A stretch of DNA of 32,960 nt from the NCBI GenBank assembly GCA_002372545.1, contig DFHD01000072.1, positions 1 to 32,960 on the forward strand. The letters are read 5' to 3'. The position numbers and the translations under genes were made by a program. Each line of letters starts with the position of its first letter. The first letter of the stretch is position 1. The DNA comes from Lachnospiraceae bacterium UBA3732. GTDB taxonomy: Bacteria > Bacillota > Clostridia > Lachnospirales > Lachnospiraceae. Below, piece by piece: positions 23,622-30,536 of this stretch. Under the pieces are notes generated by a model, which did no database searches, was not told the DNA's origin, and saw only the letters and a program-made list of their open reading frames with translations.

Positions 23622-25139
23622 ATGCAGCGCTCTCTCTTTGACCGGATCTATATCGCCTTTCTGGTGATCCTGATCGTATCCTTTGTTTTTCTGATCTTTC
23701 TGGTATCCTATTTTGCCAGAAGGTCCATGATCTCCGAAAAACGGCAGGCCATGGAAAATGAAGGCTCTCTTATTGCGGCTTATACGCTGCCGGGATATAT
23801 TTCCGGTGAGTATGATAAAGAGGATCTGGTTCAGATCTTTAATTTCTATGCGGGCACACTGAAGACGGATATCTGGCTCCTTTCCGCCAACGGAACAGTT
23901 GTGGCCACTTCGGACTATTTCGGAAAGAGGCAGACCGCCTCAGCTACGGATGCGGAGTCGCTTCGGGTCGTAACCCCGCCGCCGTCCAGTATTTTCCGTG
24001 TAGAGGCGGGATTTAAGCTGGACAAACGGTTTTATGAGATCGGTACCTTTCACGGTACCTACAACGAAAAGGTTCTGTCGGTGAATGTTCCGGTGGAAAT
24101 GAGTTCGGCAGGGAAAACAAGGATTGTCGGTTCCGTGATCATGCATTCCTCCATGCAGAGTATTGATGAGACCATGAAGTATACCCACAGCGCCAGCATT
24201 GTGCCCTGTCTTTTCATCATTGCCATTTCGTTCATCTTCCTATCCGTGCTGTCGCGGAAGATCATCCGTCCCGTAAAGAAGCTTTCTGTCGTGGCGGAGG
24301 AATATTCCAAGGGAAATTTCGATGTACAGACGGAGATCAGCCGTGAGGATGAGGTGGGACAGCTGGCCCATTCACTTGAGTATATGGCATCGGAGCTTTC
24401 CAAACTGGAGGATTACCGCCGGGATTTTGTTTCGAACATATCCCATGACTTCCGGTCTCCGCTGACCAGTATCCGCGGCTATGTTCAGGCTATGCTGGAC
24501 GGCACCATACCGCCGGAGAAGCAGGAGAGGTATCTGAACATCGTGCTGGATGAAACAAAGCGTCTGACCAAGCTGACCCAGGGGCTTCTGGATCTGAACC
24601 GCCTGGAAATCTACGGCACCTATCTGAAGCTCAGTAATTTTGACTTCATCGATATCATCCGGTCCACCCTGAATACCTTTGAGATCAAATGCATTGACCG
24701 GAATATTGCCATTTATCTGAACAACCATGCGGAAAATACTGTTGTTACGGCAGATAAGACAAAGATCCAGCAGGTGGTTTATAATCTGATCGATAACGCC
24801 ATTAAGTTTACCCCGGAGGGAAAGAAAATCTACGTCACGATCACCGAAACGGATGATAAGCTCCGGATATCCATCAAGGATGAGGGTATCGGCATGACGG
24901 AGAACACCCAGAAAAAGATATGGACCCGCTTCTACAAGGACGATGCCTCCCGCGGCATGGATAAGCAGGGAACAGGACTGGGACTTGCCATTACCAAGGA
25001 GATCATCAAGGCGCATAATGAGACGATTGAGGTAAAGAGTGAAGTGGGCAAGGGCTCGGAGTTCATCTTTACCCTGAAGAAGGTGAAGGACACGGAGCCG
25101 ACGCATACCGGAAATACCGAGATCCTGATCCAGAAATAA
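23622..25139 (+). CDS. Membrane-bound sensor histidine kinase
   Basis: The 505-residue protein has a membrane span at ~10-32, an extracytoplasmic sensor region (~33-190), a second span at ~195-218, and HAMP (~219-272: RKIIRPVKKLSVVAEEYSKGNF). HisKA has the phosphorylated His in SHDFRSPLTSIRGY. The ATPase domain has the N box NLIDNAIKFT, G1 DEGIGM, and G2 GTGLGLAI. The extracellular domain has no recognised ligand. The ATG abuts the regulator's TAA with no gap, so the two are one operon. It is a WalK/PhoR-like kinase by layout, but no specific ortholog is claimed. Confidence 0.92.
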   Translation: MQRSLFDRIYIAFLVILIVSFVFLIFLVSYFARRSMISEKRQAMENEGSLIAAYTLPGYISGEYDKEDLVQIFNFYAGTLKTDIWLLSANGTVVATSDYFGKRQTASATDAESLRVVTPPPSSIFRVEAGFKLDKRFYEIGTFHGTYNEKVLSVNVPVEMSSAGKTRIVGSVIMHSSMQSIDETMKYTHSASIVPCLFIIAISFIFLSVLSRKIIRPVKKLSVVAEEYSKGNFDVQTEISREDEVGQLAHSLEYMASELSKLEDYRRDFVSNISHDFRSPLTSIRGYVQAMLDGTIPPEKQERYLNIVLDETKRLTKLTQGLLDLNRLEIYGTYLKLSNFDFIDIIRSTLNTFEIKCIDRNIAIYLNNHAENTVVTADKTKIQQVVYNLIDNAIKFTPEGKKIYVTITETDDKLRISIKDEGIGMTENTQKKIWTRFYKDDASRGMDKQGTGLGLAITKEIIKAHNETIEVKSEVGKGSEFIFTLKKVKDTEPTHTGNTEILIQK

Positions 25140-25161
25140 AGCAAACAGAAATGGAGAAAAC

Positions 25162-26094
25162 ATGAACTATATTGAATCACTGCGGGAAGGAGATATGATC
25201 TCCGAGATCTACTTCTGCAAAACAAAGACCAACGCGCTTACCAAGGGCGGAAAAAAATACTGCAGTCTGGTCCTGCAGGATAAGACAGGAACAGTCGACG
25301 GAAAAATATGGGATCTTGCCGGGACGGAGCATTTTGAGGAAATGTCTTACGTTTTTGTGGAGGCGCAGGTGACCGTTTTCCGGGATCAGCATCAGCTGAA
25401 TATCCGGCGTATCCGTCCGGCCAGGGAGGGAGAGTACGATGTGCGCGAATATATGCCCTGCTCCGAGCGTGAACCTGCGGAAATGGAAAAGGAGCTGGAT
25501 GACATGATCCGCTCGGTTAAGGAGCCGAACCTGAACTGGCTTCTGCAGGAAATCTTCGTGAAGGATCAGTCCTTCAGAAAGCTGTTTTCGGAGAGAAGCG
25601 CTGCCCGGTCCATCCACCACGCCTTTCGCGGCGGACTGATGGAGCATACGCTTTCCGTCACCAGGACGTGCGATTACATGTCAGGAAATTATCCTCTGCT
25701 GAACAGAGACCTGCTGATCACTGCCGCCCTTTGTCATGATATCGGAAAGGTATATGAGCTTTCCTCTTTTCCGGAGAACGACTATACGGATGTGGGAAAT
25801 CTCATGGGACATATTGTGATCGGCGCGATGATGGTGAGAGACAAGATCCGGGAAAAGGGCGATTTTCCCGCGCTTCTCGGCAATGAGCTGGTGCACTGCA
25901 TCCTTGCCCATCACGGCGAGCTGGAGTTCGGTTCACCGAAAAAACCGGCGCTGATGGAGGCGATGGCACTGAATATCGCTGATAATATGGATGCCAGAAT
26001 GGAAACCTTCAAGGAGACGCTCCGGTCCTCCGACGGAAGCAAGGACTGGCTTGGCTATGTGAAGGCCTTTGAAGCCAATGTGCGCAGAACCTGA
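25162..26094 (+). CDS. yhaM: YhaM-type 3'-5' exoribonuclease (OB fold + HD domain)
   Basis: The 310-residue protein starts with an OB-fold nucleic-acid domain (residues ~5-90: KKYCSLVLQDKTGTVDGKIWD). The HD phosphohydrolase domain follows: HHAFRGGLMEHTLSV, AALCHDIGKVYEL with the HD pair, and LAHHGELEFGSPKKP, MEAMALNIADNMDAR. That order and length match Bacillus YhaM/Cbf1, a metal-dependent exonuclease on RNA and single-stranded DNA. It lies 22 bases after the kinase gene with a weak GGAG site. It is last in the block; no terminator is visible before the insertion sequence. Confidence 0.9.
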   Translation: MNYIESLREGDMISEIYFCKTKTNALTKGGKKYCSLVLQDKTGTVDGKIWDLAGTEHFEEMSYVFVEAQVTVFRDQHQLNIRRIRPAREGEYDVREYMPCSEREPAEMEKELDDMIRSVKEPNLNWLLQEIFVKDQSFRKLFSERSAARSIHHAFRGGLMEHTLSVTRTCDYMSGNYPLLNRDLLITAALCHDIGKVYELSSFPENDYTDVGNLMGHIVIGAMMVRDKIREKGDFPALLGNELVHCILAHHGELEFGSPKKPALMEAMALNIADNMDARMETFKETLRSSDGSKDWLGYVKAFEANVRRT

Positions 26095-26344
26095 ATCTGA
26101 TCGGCCGGGCTCGAAAGATAGTGTCAAGTGACGTATGAAAAAACAAGGCCCCAAAATCGGCTCGGTTGAACCTTGAAAAATAAATATCTGTAGATACATT
26201 CATGCGGCCGGCGCCGCTTTTCGCCCACCCCATTTACTTTTTGGGACAAGCGAAAATAACGGCCCCACCCCAGCTCAAAGCGGCACCTGATATACAGAAA
26301 ATATTAAGTTGTAGGTGATCGCGTGCGATAGGCTTCTCTGAGGG

Positions 26345-26552
26345 CTTAGGGCTCTGCCCTAAGAACCCGCAAGGGACTCGTCCCTTGACCCGATTTGCGG
26401 GCTCTGCCCGCACCCGTCCTCACCGGAAGCAGGGAAAGGCGCTTGGCACCTTTCCCAACAGACAGGATAATCCGTGAACCTTATGTCAAGGGACTTTCGC
26501 GGCATATCCTCACCGGCTGCGCCGGTTCCGGTATTCCACGATTCCCTTGACA
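26345..26552 (+). repeat. Palindrome cluster in the 475-base gap after yhaM
   Basis: Five perfect or near-perfect hairpins lie in 210 bases. They are CTTAGGGC/GCCCTAAG (26345-26363, loop TCT), AAGGGAC/GTCCCTT (26371-26386, loop TC), TGCGGGC/GCCCGCA (26396-26412, loop TCT), GGGAAAGG/CCTTTCCC (26432-26456), and ACCGGC/GCCGGT (26512-26526). The last is enclosed by TGTCAAGGGA (26484-26493) and TCCCTTGACA (26543-26552). The region is GC-richer than its surroundings. It looks like REP-type palindromic DNA common in Lachnospiraceae genomes, and it would form the 3' tail of the transposase transcript. The rest of the gap (26095-26344) shows only the left terminal repeat and AT/GC-patchy sequence. Confidence 0.75.
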
Positions 26553-26569
26553 ACGGTTCCGCTCCGTGA

Positions 26570-28033
26570 TCATGCGGAAGCCTGTTGTTGCATTTTAAGG
26601 ATCGTCTGTTGTCCAAGGAAGATCATAAGCTGCCATTTACCCGGCATGTTCTCGCCGTTTTTGATGAGATCATCTTCGACCAATGGTTTGTATCCATTGT
26701 GTCTGTGAGGTCGCAGGAAGTTGTAATAAGCAACCCAGAGAGCGAGATCATAGTTAGCACCATCATAGTTATCAAAGCCGTTCGTCGGACGGTAGGAAGC
26801 CTTATAAGTGCGGTTTAATCGCTCTATCATCTGCTTGTATGGACGGAACTCTTTTGATACTTCGTCATCATTTGTAAGACCGATGACCTGTGTGATGTTA
26901 AATTTAAACTTTTCTTTGAACTGTACAAAGAACTGCTGGGCGGCGAGAGGGTATGCGCTGTAGCCATCGGCGATGAACCTGAAGTTTTTGGGAAGTTCTT
27001 TAAGGTGCTGGAACGCCATGCGCATTGCCATGATACAAGGTCCTACACCACGGTTGTCTGATACCTGATACCCGATGATAACACGGGTTGCAGCGTTCAT
27101 GATAAACCAGATATACCCTTTGATCCCGCGGACTTTGATATAGGTTTCGTCAGCCGTCATTGCAAGGTGATCAGGATCCTTTTCGTAAGGATAGGTATCA
27201 ACAAACGGCTTTATACAGAGAGCGGCAGTCTTGCAGTAGTTTGCGACCATCTGGTGGGATATGGAGATGTTATGAATGTCCTTCAGGGCTTGAGCCGTTT
27301 TACGGAGTGACAACCCCAGGTTGACCCGGTAGGAAAGACAAAGTGACATGATGTAGGCATTGTTCTTTGTGAACTTCAAAGAAGATGCATTCTTCGGCAG
27401 TGTGGTGATGTCCATCTTGAAGAAATCTATCGTGAATTCACGGTAGATATAGTGCAGTTTGTACTTGTTCTTGCCGTAATCTTCTTCAAGATCCTTTTTG
27501 TCAACCTTTTTAAGGTTGTGGAGATAGTAAGAGCATTTCGGGTTGATGCATTTGTGAACAATGAAGTGCTTGCGATCCTTCTTTGGAGTAAGGGAATGCA
27601 TGCAGTAAGGACACCTCAGTTTCAGACGTGAGACTTCCGTAGATTCCTGAAGGAAGGCATTCTGGCATACTTTGCATAGGAGCTGACCCTTGGAACCATT
27701 GTTCTTGTAAAGATATATTTTTGGAGCGTTGCATCTGGGACATTTGCAGTCATCAGGGATATCACATTCACCGCGGCGACTGACCGGCTTAATGGGCTTG
27801 TAATCGTCCTTATATCGCCACTCAAGGTACTTCATGAAGTCGCGGTAGTCCCAGGGCTCCACATGAAGGATCAGAGGGAGCTTATCCACTTTAAACTTCT
27901 GGTATTTTGGAGAGTGGGAGTCATCAAAAGCCCACTGCTTGATAGGAATGTACTTACAGATAAAGTTTATCAGCCAGATATTTTGCTGATAAAGATATTG
28001 AATGATTTGAAGTAAATAAAGTATAATGTTCAT
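26570..28033 (-). CDS. DDE transposase with N-terminal zinc knuckles (IS6/IS240-like)
   Basis: The 487-residue protein begins with a hydrophobic segment, then two Cys-pair regions: CPRC...LLCKVC and CPYC...CINPKC, likely zinc-binding DNA contacts. A helix-turn-helix-like stretch (LRKTAQALKDIHNISISHQMV) precedes the catalytic DDE core. Asp lies in MTADETYIKVRG, Asp in FIADGYSAYP, and Glu in QMIERLNRTYKASYR. The C-terminus includes ALWVAYYNFLRPHRHNG, typical of IS240-like enzymes. I chose the start MNIILYLL at 28033 because AGAAAGGAG lies 9 bases upstream; an ATG two codons earlier is too close, and the frame runs open to 28075. It is intact and probably active. Confidence 0.85.
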   Translation of the reverse strand: MNIILYLLQIIQYLYQQNIWLINFICKYIPIKQWAFDDSHSPKYQKFKVDKLPLILHVEPWDYRDFMKYLEWRYKDDYKPIKPVSRRGECDIPDDCKCPRCNAPKIYLYKNNGSKGQLLCKVCQNAFLQESTEVSRLKLRCPYCMHSLTPKKDRKHFIVHKCINPKCSYYLHNLKKVDKKDLEEDYGKNKYKLHYIYREFTIDFFKMDITTLPKNASSLKFTKNNAYIMSLCLSYRVNLGLSLRKTAQALKDIHNISISHQMVANYCKTAALCIKPFVDTYPYEKDPDHLAMTADETYIKVRGIKGYIWFIMNAATRVIIGYQVSDNRGVGPCIMAMRMAFQHLKELPKNFRFIADGYSAYPLAAQQFFVQFKEKFKFNITQVIGLTNDDEVSKEFRPYKQMIERLNRTYKASYRPTNGFDNYDGANYDLALWVAYYNFLRPHRHNGYKPLVEDDLIKNGENMPGKWQLMIFLGQQTILKMQQQASA

Positions 28034-28074
28034 GAGCATTGGCTCCTTTCTGGATGTCGGTTTGGCGATTGACA

Positions 28075-28083
28075 TTATACCAA
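28075..28083 (-). promoter_or_regulatory. Extended -10 promoter for the transposase
   Basis: On the minus strand TGGTATAAT fits the extended -10 consensus exactly. No -35 box lies at 17 bases, but an upstream TTGACC is 12 bases away. It is about 42 bases from the chosen start codon. Confidence 0.6.
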
Positions 28084-28194
28084 AAAAGGGAGGTCAATGC
28101 TCTTTTTATTAAAACCTCCCGAAAATAAAGGATTTAGTAACAAAAAAGTAGTGTCAGACTTGACACTACCGCCCCTTTTTTGGAGGATAAGCAT

Positions 28195-29115
28195 ATGAAA
28201 AAGAAGATCATCATCACTACAATCGCTGTCGTTCTGGCACTTGGTTCCGTCGCAACCGGTGCAGCCGTTTATCATGGAACTCATAAGGGGGCTTCCACTG
28301 AGGAAAATCTGTACGTAAAGAACACCGAAGTATCCACGGACGAGAAAAATCCGGACGTAAACACTTCCAAAGTATCTAAGGATGAGGATAATTCGGACGT
28401 AGACACTTCTAAAAAACCTACAGACAAGAAGGACTCGGACGTAAACACATCTAAAGAGTCTACGAACAAGAAAACGACCGAGCAGGCTACTACACAGAAG
28501 GGCTCCGATAAGAAGTCTACCACGGAGAAGTCTACTACTGCTAAGACTACAGAGAAAACGACTACCCAGAAGACTACGCAGGCTTCAACCCCAAAATCTA
28601 CCACGCAGCAGTCCACCCAGAAAGCTACGACACAGCCTGCGACCCAAGCACCGACAGAACGGGCAACTACACAGCCCTCTACACAGAAGGCAACTACACA
28701 GCCTTCCACTCAGAAGCCGACAACGCAGCCTGCAACTCAGGCACCGACAGAGAAAGCCACAACACAGCCTGCAACAGAGAAGACTACGGAGTGCAACCAC
28801 AACTGGGTCTGGGCTACGAAAACCGTGCATCATGAGGCGGTAACACATCAGGAGCCGGTGTACGATCAAGGGTGGGCTGAACCGGTTTATACCACCGTGA
28901 TCCACTGCGGTGTGTGTGGGAATGATTATGCGGATATGAATGATTTTAGAGAAAGAGATCACTGTTATGGTAGCTACGGTGAGCAGAATAGGATTGTCGA
29001 TTATATTGAACATGAACCAGAAATCCAGTATTATGATACCATAACTGATCAACCAGCATACGATGAGGAAGTAAACGATTACCAGTATTGCTCGATCTGT
29101 GGAAAAAGGAAGTAG
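28195..29115 (+). CDS. Exported Thr/Gln-rich protein with C-terminal Cys-pair domain
   Basis: The 306-residue protein has a signal or anchor segment (IIITTIAVVLALGSVATGAAVYHG). A charged repeat region follows (residues ~35-90, with STDEKNPDVNTSK-like units of 12-14 residues), then a long TTQ/PTEKATTQP tract (~90-200). The last ~105 residues are a globular domain starting at CNHNW. It has CGVCGNDY near residue 238 and a terminal YCSICGKRK, so two Cys pairs probably bind zinc. Lachnospiraceae surface proteins often end this way; the function is unknown. I chose ATG 28195, 8 bases from GGAGG, over TTG 28180. It starts 27 bases past the insertion sequence, so its original promoter may have been displaced. 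Confidence 0.75.
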   Translation: MKKKIIITTIAVVLALGSVATGAAVYHGTHKGASTEENLYVKNTEVSTDEKNPDVNTSKVSKDEDNSDVDTSKKPTDKKDSDVNTSKESTNKKTTEQATTQKGSDKKSTTEKSTTAKTTEKTTTQKTTQASTPKSTTQQSTQKATTQPATQAPTERATTQPSTQKATTQPSTQKPTTQPATQAPTEKATTQPATEKTTECNHNWVWATKTVHHEAVTHQEPVYDQGWAEPVYTTVIHCGVCGNDYADMNDFRERDHCYGSYGEQNRIVDYIEHEPEIQYYDTITDQPAYDEEVNDYQYCSICGKRK

Positions 29116-29140
29116 CTCGATCTGCGGAAAAAGAAAGTAG
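29091..29140 (+). repeat. 25-base tandem duplication at the gene's 3' end
   Basis: The last 25 bases of the coding region (29091-29115, including the stop) are repeated at 29116-29140 with two differences. Both start CTCGATCTG and end AAGTAG. The second copy abuts the -35 box of the next promoter, so the gene's end was duplicated after the stop codon and does not change the protein. Confidence 0.9.
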
Positions 29141-29169
29141 TTGACATATACATATTTATGTGTTATACA
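29141..29169 (+). promoter_or_regulatory. Consensus promoter directly before a terminator
   Basis: TTGACA (29141-29146), 17 bases, TATACA (29164-29169). The expected start is near 29176. The next strong terminator ends at 29230, and no gene lies between, so the predicted transcript is only ~55 bases unless it reads through. Confidence 0.75.
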
Positions 29170-29175
29170 TTTATC

Positions 29176-29230
29176 ACAGTTTCCACTAAGAGGCTGTTTC
29201 CCCCGTTTCGGGGGATCCGGCCTTTTTTTT
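29176..29230 (+). ncRNA. Candidate ~55-nt small RNA
   Basis: Limits come only from the promoter at 29141-29169 and the terminator ending at 29230. Most of the RNA is the terminator hairpin; the unpaired 5' part is about 15 bases (29176-29190). No family was recognised. It may equally be a leader for downstream genes with conditional termination. Confidence 0.3.
29191..29230 (+). terminator. Strong bipartite-stem terminator
   Basis: CCCCCG/CGGGGG (29200-29205 and 29209-29214, loop TTT) lies inside AGGCTG/CGGCCT (29191-29196 and 29218-29223, one G-U pair), followed by eight T. It ends the Cys-pair protein's transcript or the short RNA. Confidence 0.88.
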
Positions 29231-29249
29231 ATATAAGAGAAGCTGATCC

Positions 29250-29272
29250 AAGCACGGAAGGTGCTTTTTTTT
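29250..29272 (+). terminator. Second terminator, backing up the first
   Basis: AAGCAC (29250-29255) pairs with GTGCTT (29261-29266) around a 5-base loop, followed by a T-run to 29272. The stem is short. Confidence 0.65.
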
Positions 29273-29302
29273 ATTCCCAAAAATCCGTCATAAGTATAAG
29301 TA
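29271..29302 (+). repeat. 32-base direct repeat, copy 1
   Basis: 28 of 32 bases match copy 2 at 29486-29517, 215 bases downstream. Both start TTATTCC and share CCGTCATA and GTATAAGTA. The copies bracket an AT-rich interval with no gene. A duplicated regulatory module or the scar of an excised element are both possible. Confidence 0.8.
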
Positions 29303-29485
29303 AGAGGGAAAAATTGATAATTACGGACATCTGAGAGAAGATTGGGGCGGTTTTGGGCGCGCTATCGCTTAACAAAGTAAGTTTATTCGCACAGAATACT
29401 TTAGATTATTAACTGAATGGCAAATATCTACCACAAATGCCGGTATAATGCTACTTTCAACCAAATTTGCCTTAAATCTTTTTTC

Positions 29486-29517
29486 TTATTCCAGAAAAAC
29501 CGTCATATGTATAAGTA
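29486..29517 (+). repeat. 32-base direct repeat, copy 2
   Basis: Partner of 29271-29302, differing at four positions. It lies about 20 bases before the large stem-loop at 29538-29614. The interval between the copies holds a TATAAT (29444-29449) without a good -35 box and otherwise nothing I recognise. Confidence 0.8.
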
Positions 29518-29537
29518 GATACCCCAGAAAAGCATTA

Positions 29538-29694
29538 CGAAGTGGGGCGGGAGGGAAATTTTTTTGCAAAGGTTATCCTTTTTTAACTTCCATGACGACT
29601 CCCGCCTCACCTCGGAGTGCTTTTCCCAAAGGAGGGTTGGCTACAAAGCGAAAAGCAACAAAGACCACGGAAGATCATTTTTCCAGGTGATCTT
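29538..29694 (+). other. Structured leader of the TEE-rich exported protein gene
   Basis: A 16-bp stem with one mismatch and one G-U pair joins 29538-29553 (GTGGGGCGGGAG core) to 29599-29614 (CTCCCGCCTCAC core). Its 45-base loop holds a small AAAGG/CCTTT hairpin (29568-29581). A second hairpin AAGATCA/TGATCTT (29671-29677 and 29688-29694) ends 13 bases before the AAGGAGG site. It could be a cis-regulatory RNA; no known class fits by eye. With the features at 29141-29517 it accounts for most of the 606-base gap from 29116 to 29721. Confidence 0.5.
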
Positions 29695-29721
29695 TCAAAT
29701 CAAAAAAAGGAGGAGCAAAGC

Positions 29722-30492
29722 ATGTTTCACCACAAGAGAAAACTGATCGCTTGGCTTCTTGTTGTCGTGATGATCCTGACTCTTGTCCCGGTATCCCGGA
29801 CATCGAGTCTTGGCGCATCAGCGACAGAGATGCCAACCGGTGAAAGCCCGGACGTAACTATAGGCGAAGCTGCGGATGCAGCGGAAGTAACGGAACTCGA
29901 AGTGACCGAGAAATCTACCTTGACTGAAGAGGAGACCGAGGCGGTAACGGAAGAAGAAACGGAAACCGAAGAAATTGAATCGTCTGAGGAAGTGACAGAG
30001 GAAACGGATAAATCGGAAGATCCGGATACCGAAGAAGCTTCTACCGAAGAGATTTCTACAGTCGAAACTTCGGAAGAAGAAGTAGTAACTGAGGCAACTG
30101 AAGAGGCTGTAACGGAGGAAGCTTCCACAGAAGAGCCTTCAATCGTGGTCAATCCGATTGAAGAGAACGAGTTTGTAGGCGCATCCGGAACGGCAAGTAT
30201 CACCTGTATCGTGTCTGAACTAAAGCATTATGCTCCATACGGCGAAGGAAATCCAAAGATCATGTTCCACCAGACATTCGACGTTTCGAAGGGAAACTAT
30301 AAAGTGATCGGGGACGGAACCCACTTTACGATCACCTTTCCGGATATCAAGCTCACAGGCTTTGGACTGAAAGATAAATATGAGGATCTGGGAAAGCCGG
30401 ATCTGATCGAATGCATCGGCCATCTGTCTGAGAACTGGTTCAGAGGCAATGTCACATATCAGTTTGAGATAGTCGATCTAGCAAAGATCTGA
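29722..30492 (+). CDS. Exported acidic TEE-repeat protein with unknown C-terminal domain
   Basis: The 256-residue protein has a signal peptide (MFHHKRKLIAWLLVVVMILTLVPVS, cleavage near residues 30-34). Residues 35-~150 are an acidic, Thr/Glu/Ser/Val-rich tract with irregular TEE, SEEVTEE and EASTEE units, almost free of aromatics, likely disordered and wall-spanning. The last ~105 residues (from IVVNPIEENEF) form a beta-rich domain with GTASITCIVSELKHYAPYGEG, TFDVSKGNYKVIGDGTHFTITF and a VTYQFEIVDL end; I do not recognise it. No sortase motif or lipobox is present. The start is ATG 29722, 8 bases after AAGGAGG. A long structured leader precedes it. Confidence 0.75.
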   Translation: MFHHKRKLIAWLLVVVMILTLVPVSRTSSLGASATEMPTGESPDVTIGEAADAAEVTELEVTEKSTLTEEETEAVTEEETETEEIESSEEVTEETDKSEDPDTEEASTEEISTVETSEEEVVTEATEEAVTEEASTEEPSIVVNPIEENEFVGASGTASITCIVSELKHYAPYGEGNPKIMFHQTFDVSKGNYKVIGDGTHFTITFPDIKLTGFGLKDKYEDLGKPDLIECIGHLSENWFRGNVTYQFEIVDLAKI

Positions 30493-30509
30493 ACGATCTG
30501 CAAAAAAAG

Positions 30510-30536
30510 GGCACGGATAACTTCCGTGCCTTTCTT
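30510..30536. terminator. Bidirectional terminator between convergent genes
   Basis: GGCACGGA (30510-30517) pairs with TCCGTGCC (30523-30530) around a 5-base loop. On the plus strand TTTCTT follows; on the minus strand the complement of the A-run at 30502-30508 gives a run of seven T. It serves both the TEE-rich protein gene and the 466-residue minus-strand gene. Confidence 0.88.

Larger units (their letters stand above)
26119..28168 (-). mobile_element. Insertion sequence with DDE transposase and 11-bp terminal inverted repeats
   Basis: TAGTGTCAAGT (26119-26129) is the exact reverse complement of ACTTGACACTA (28158-28168). Between them lie one transposase gene on the minus strand and a 440-base hairpin-rich tail; the unit is about 2,050 bases. 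The right repeat lies in a 9-bp hairpin, GTAGTGTCA/TGACACTAC (28148-28169), so that end holds both orientations of the motif. An inverted repeat GGGAGGT/ACCTCCC (28088-28094, 28114-28120) sits upstream of the transposase. No target-site duplication was found, so the exact ends are inferred. Family placement near IS6/IS240-type DDE elements is tentative. Confidence 0.65.

Noticed and set aside
28160..28165. TTGACA in the IS right end as an outward -35 box
   Set aside because: At 17 bases the -10 position falls on the ribosome site of the next gene, so no transcript could include its start.
26119..28168. Target-site duplication flanking the IS
   Set aside because: The bases outside the two terminal repeats do not match at 2-10 bases, so none is claimed.
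29575..29700. A c-di-GMP or other known riboswitch in the leader
   Set aside because: Some words (such as CTACAAAGCG) are suggestive, but the conserved core of the c-di-GMP-I class is not present.
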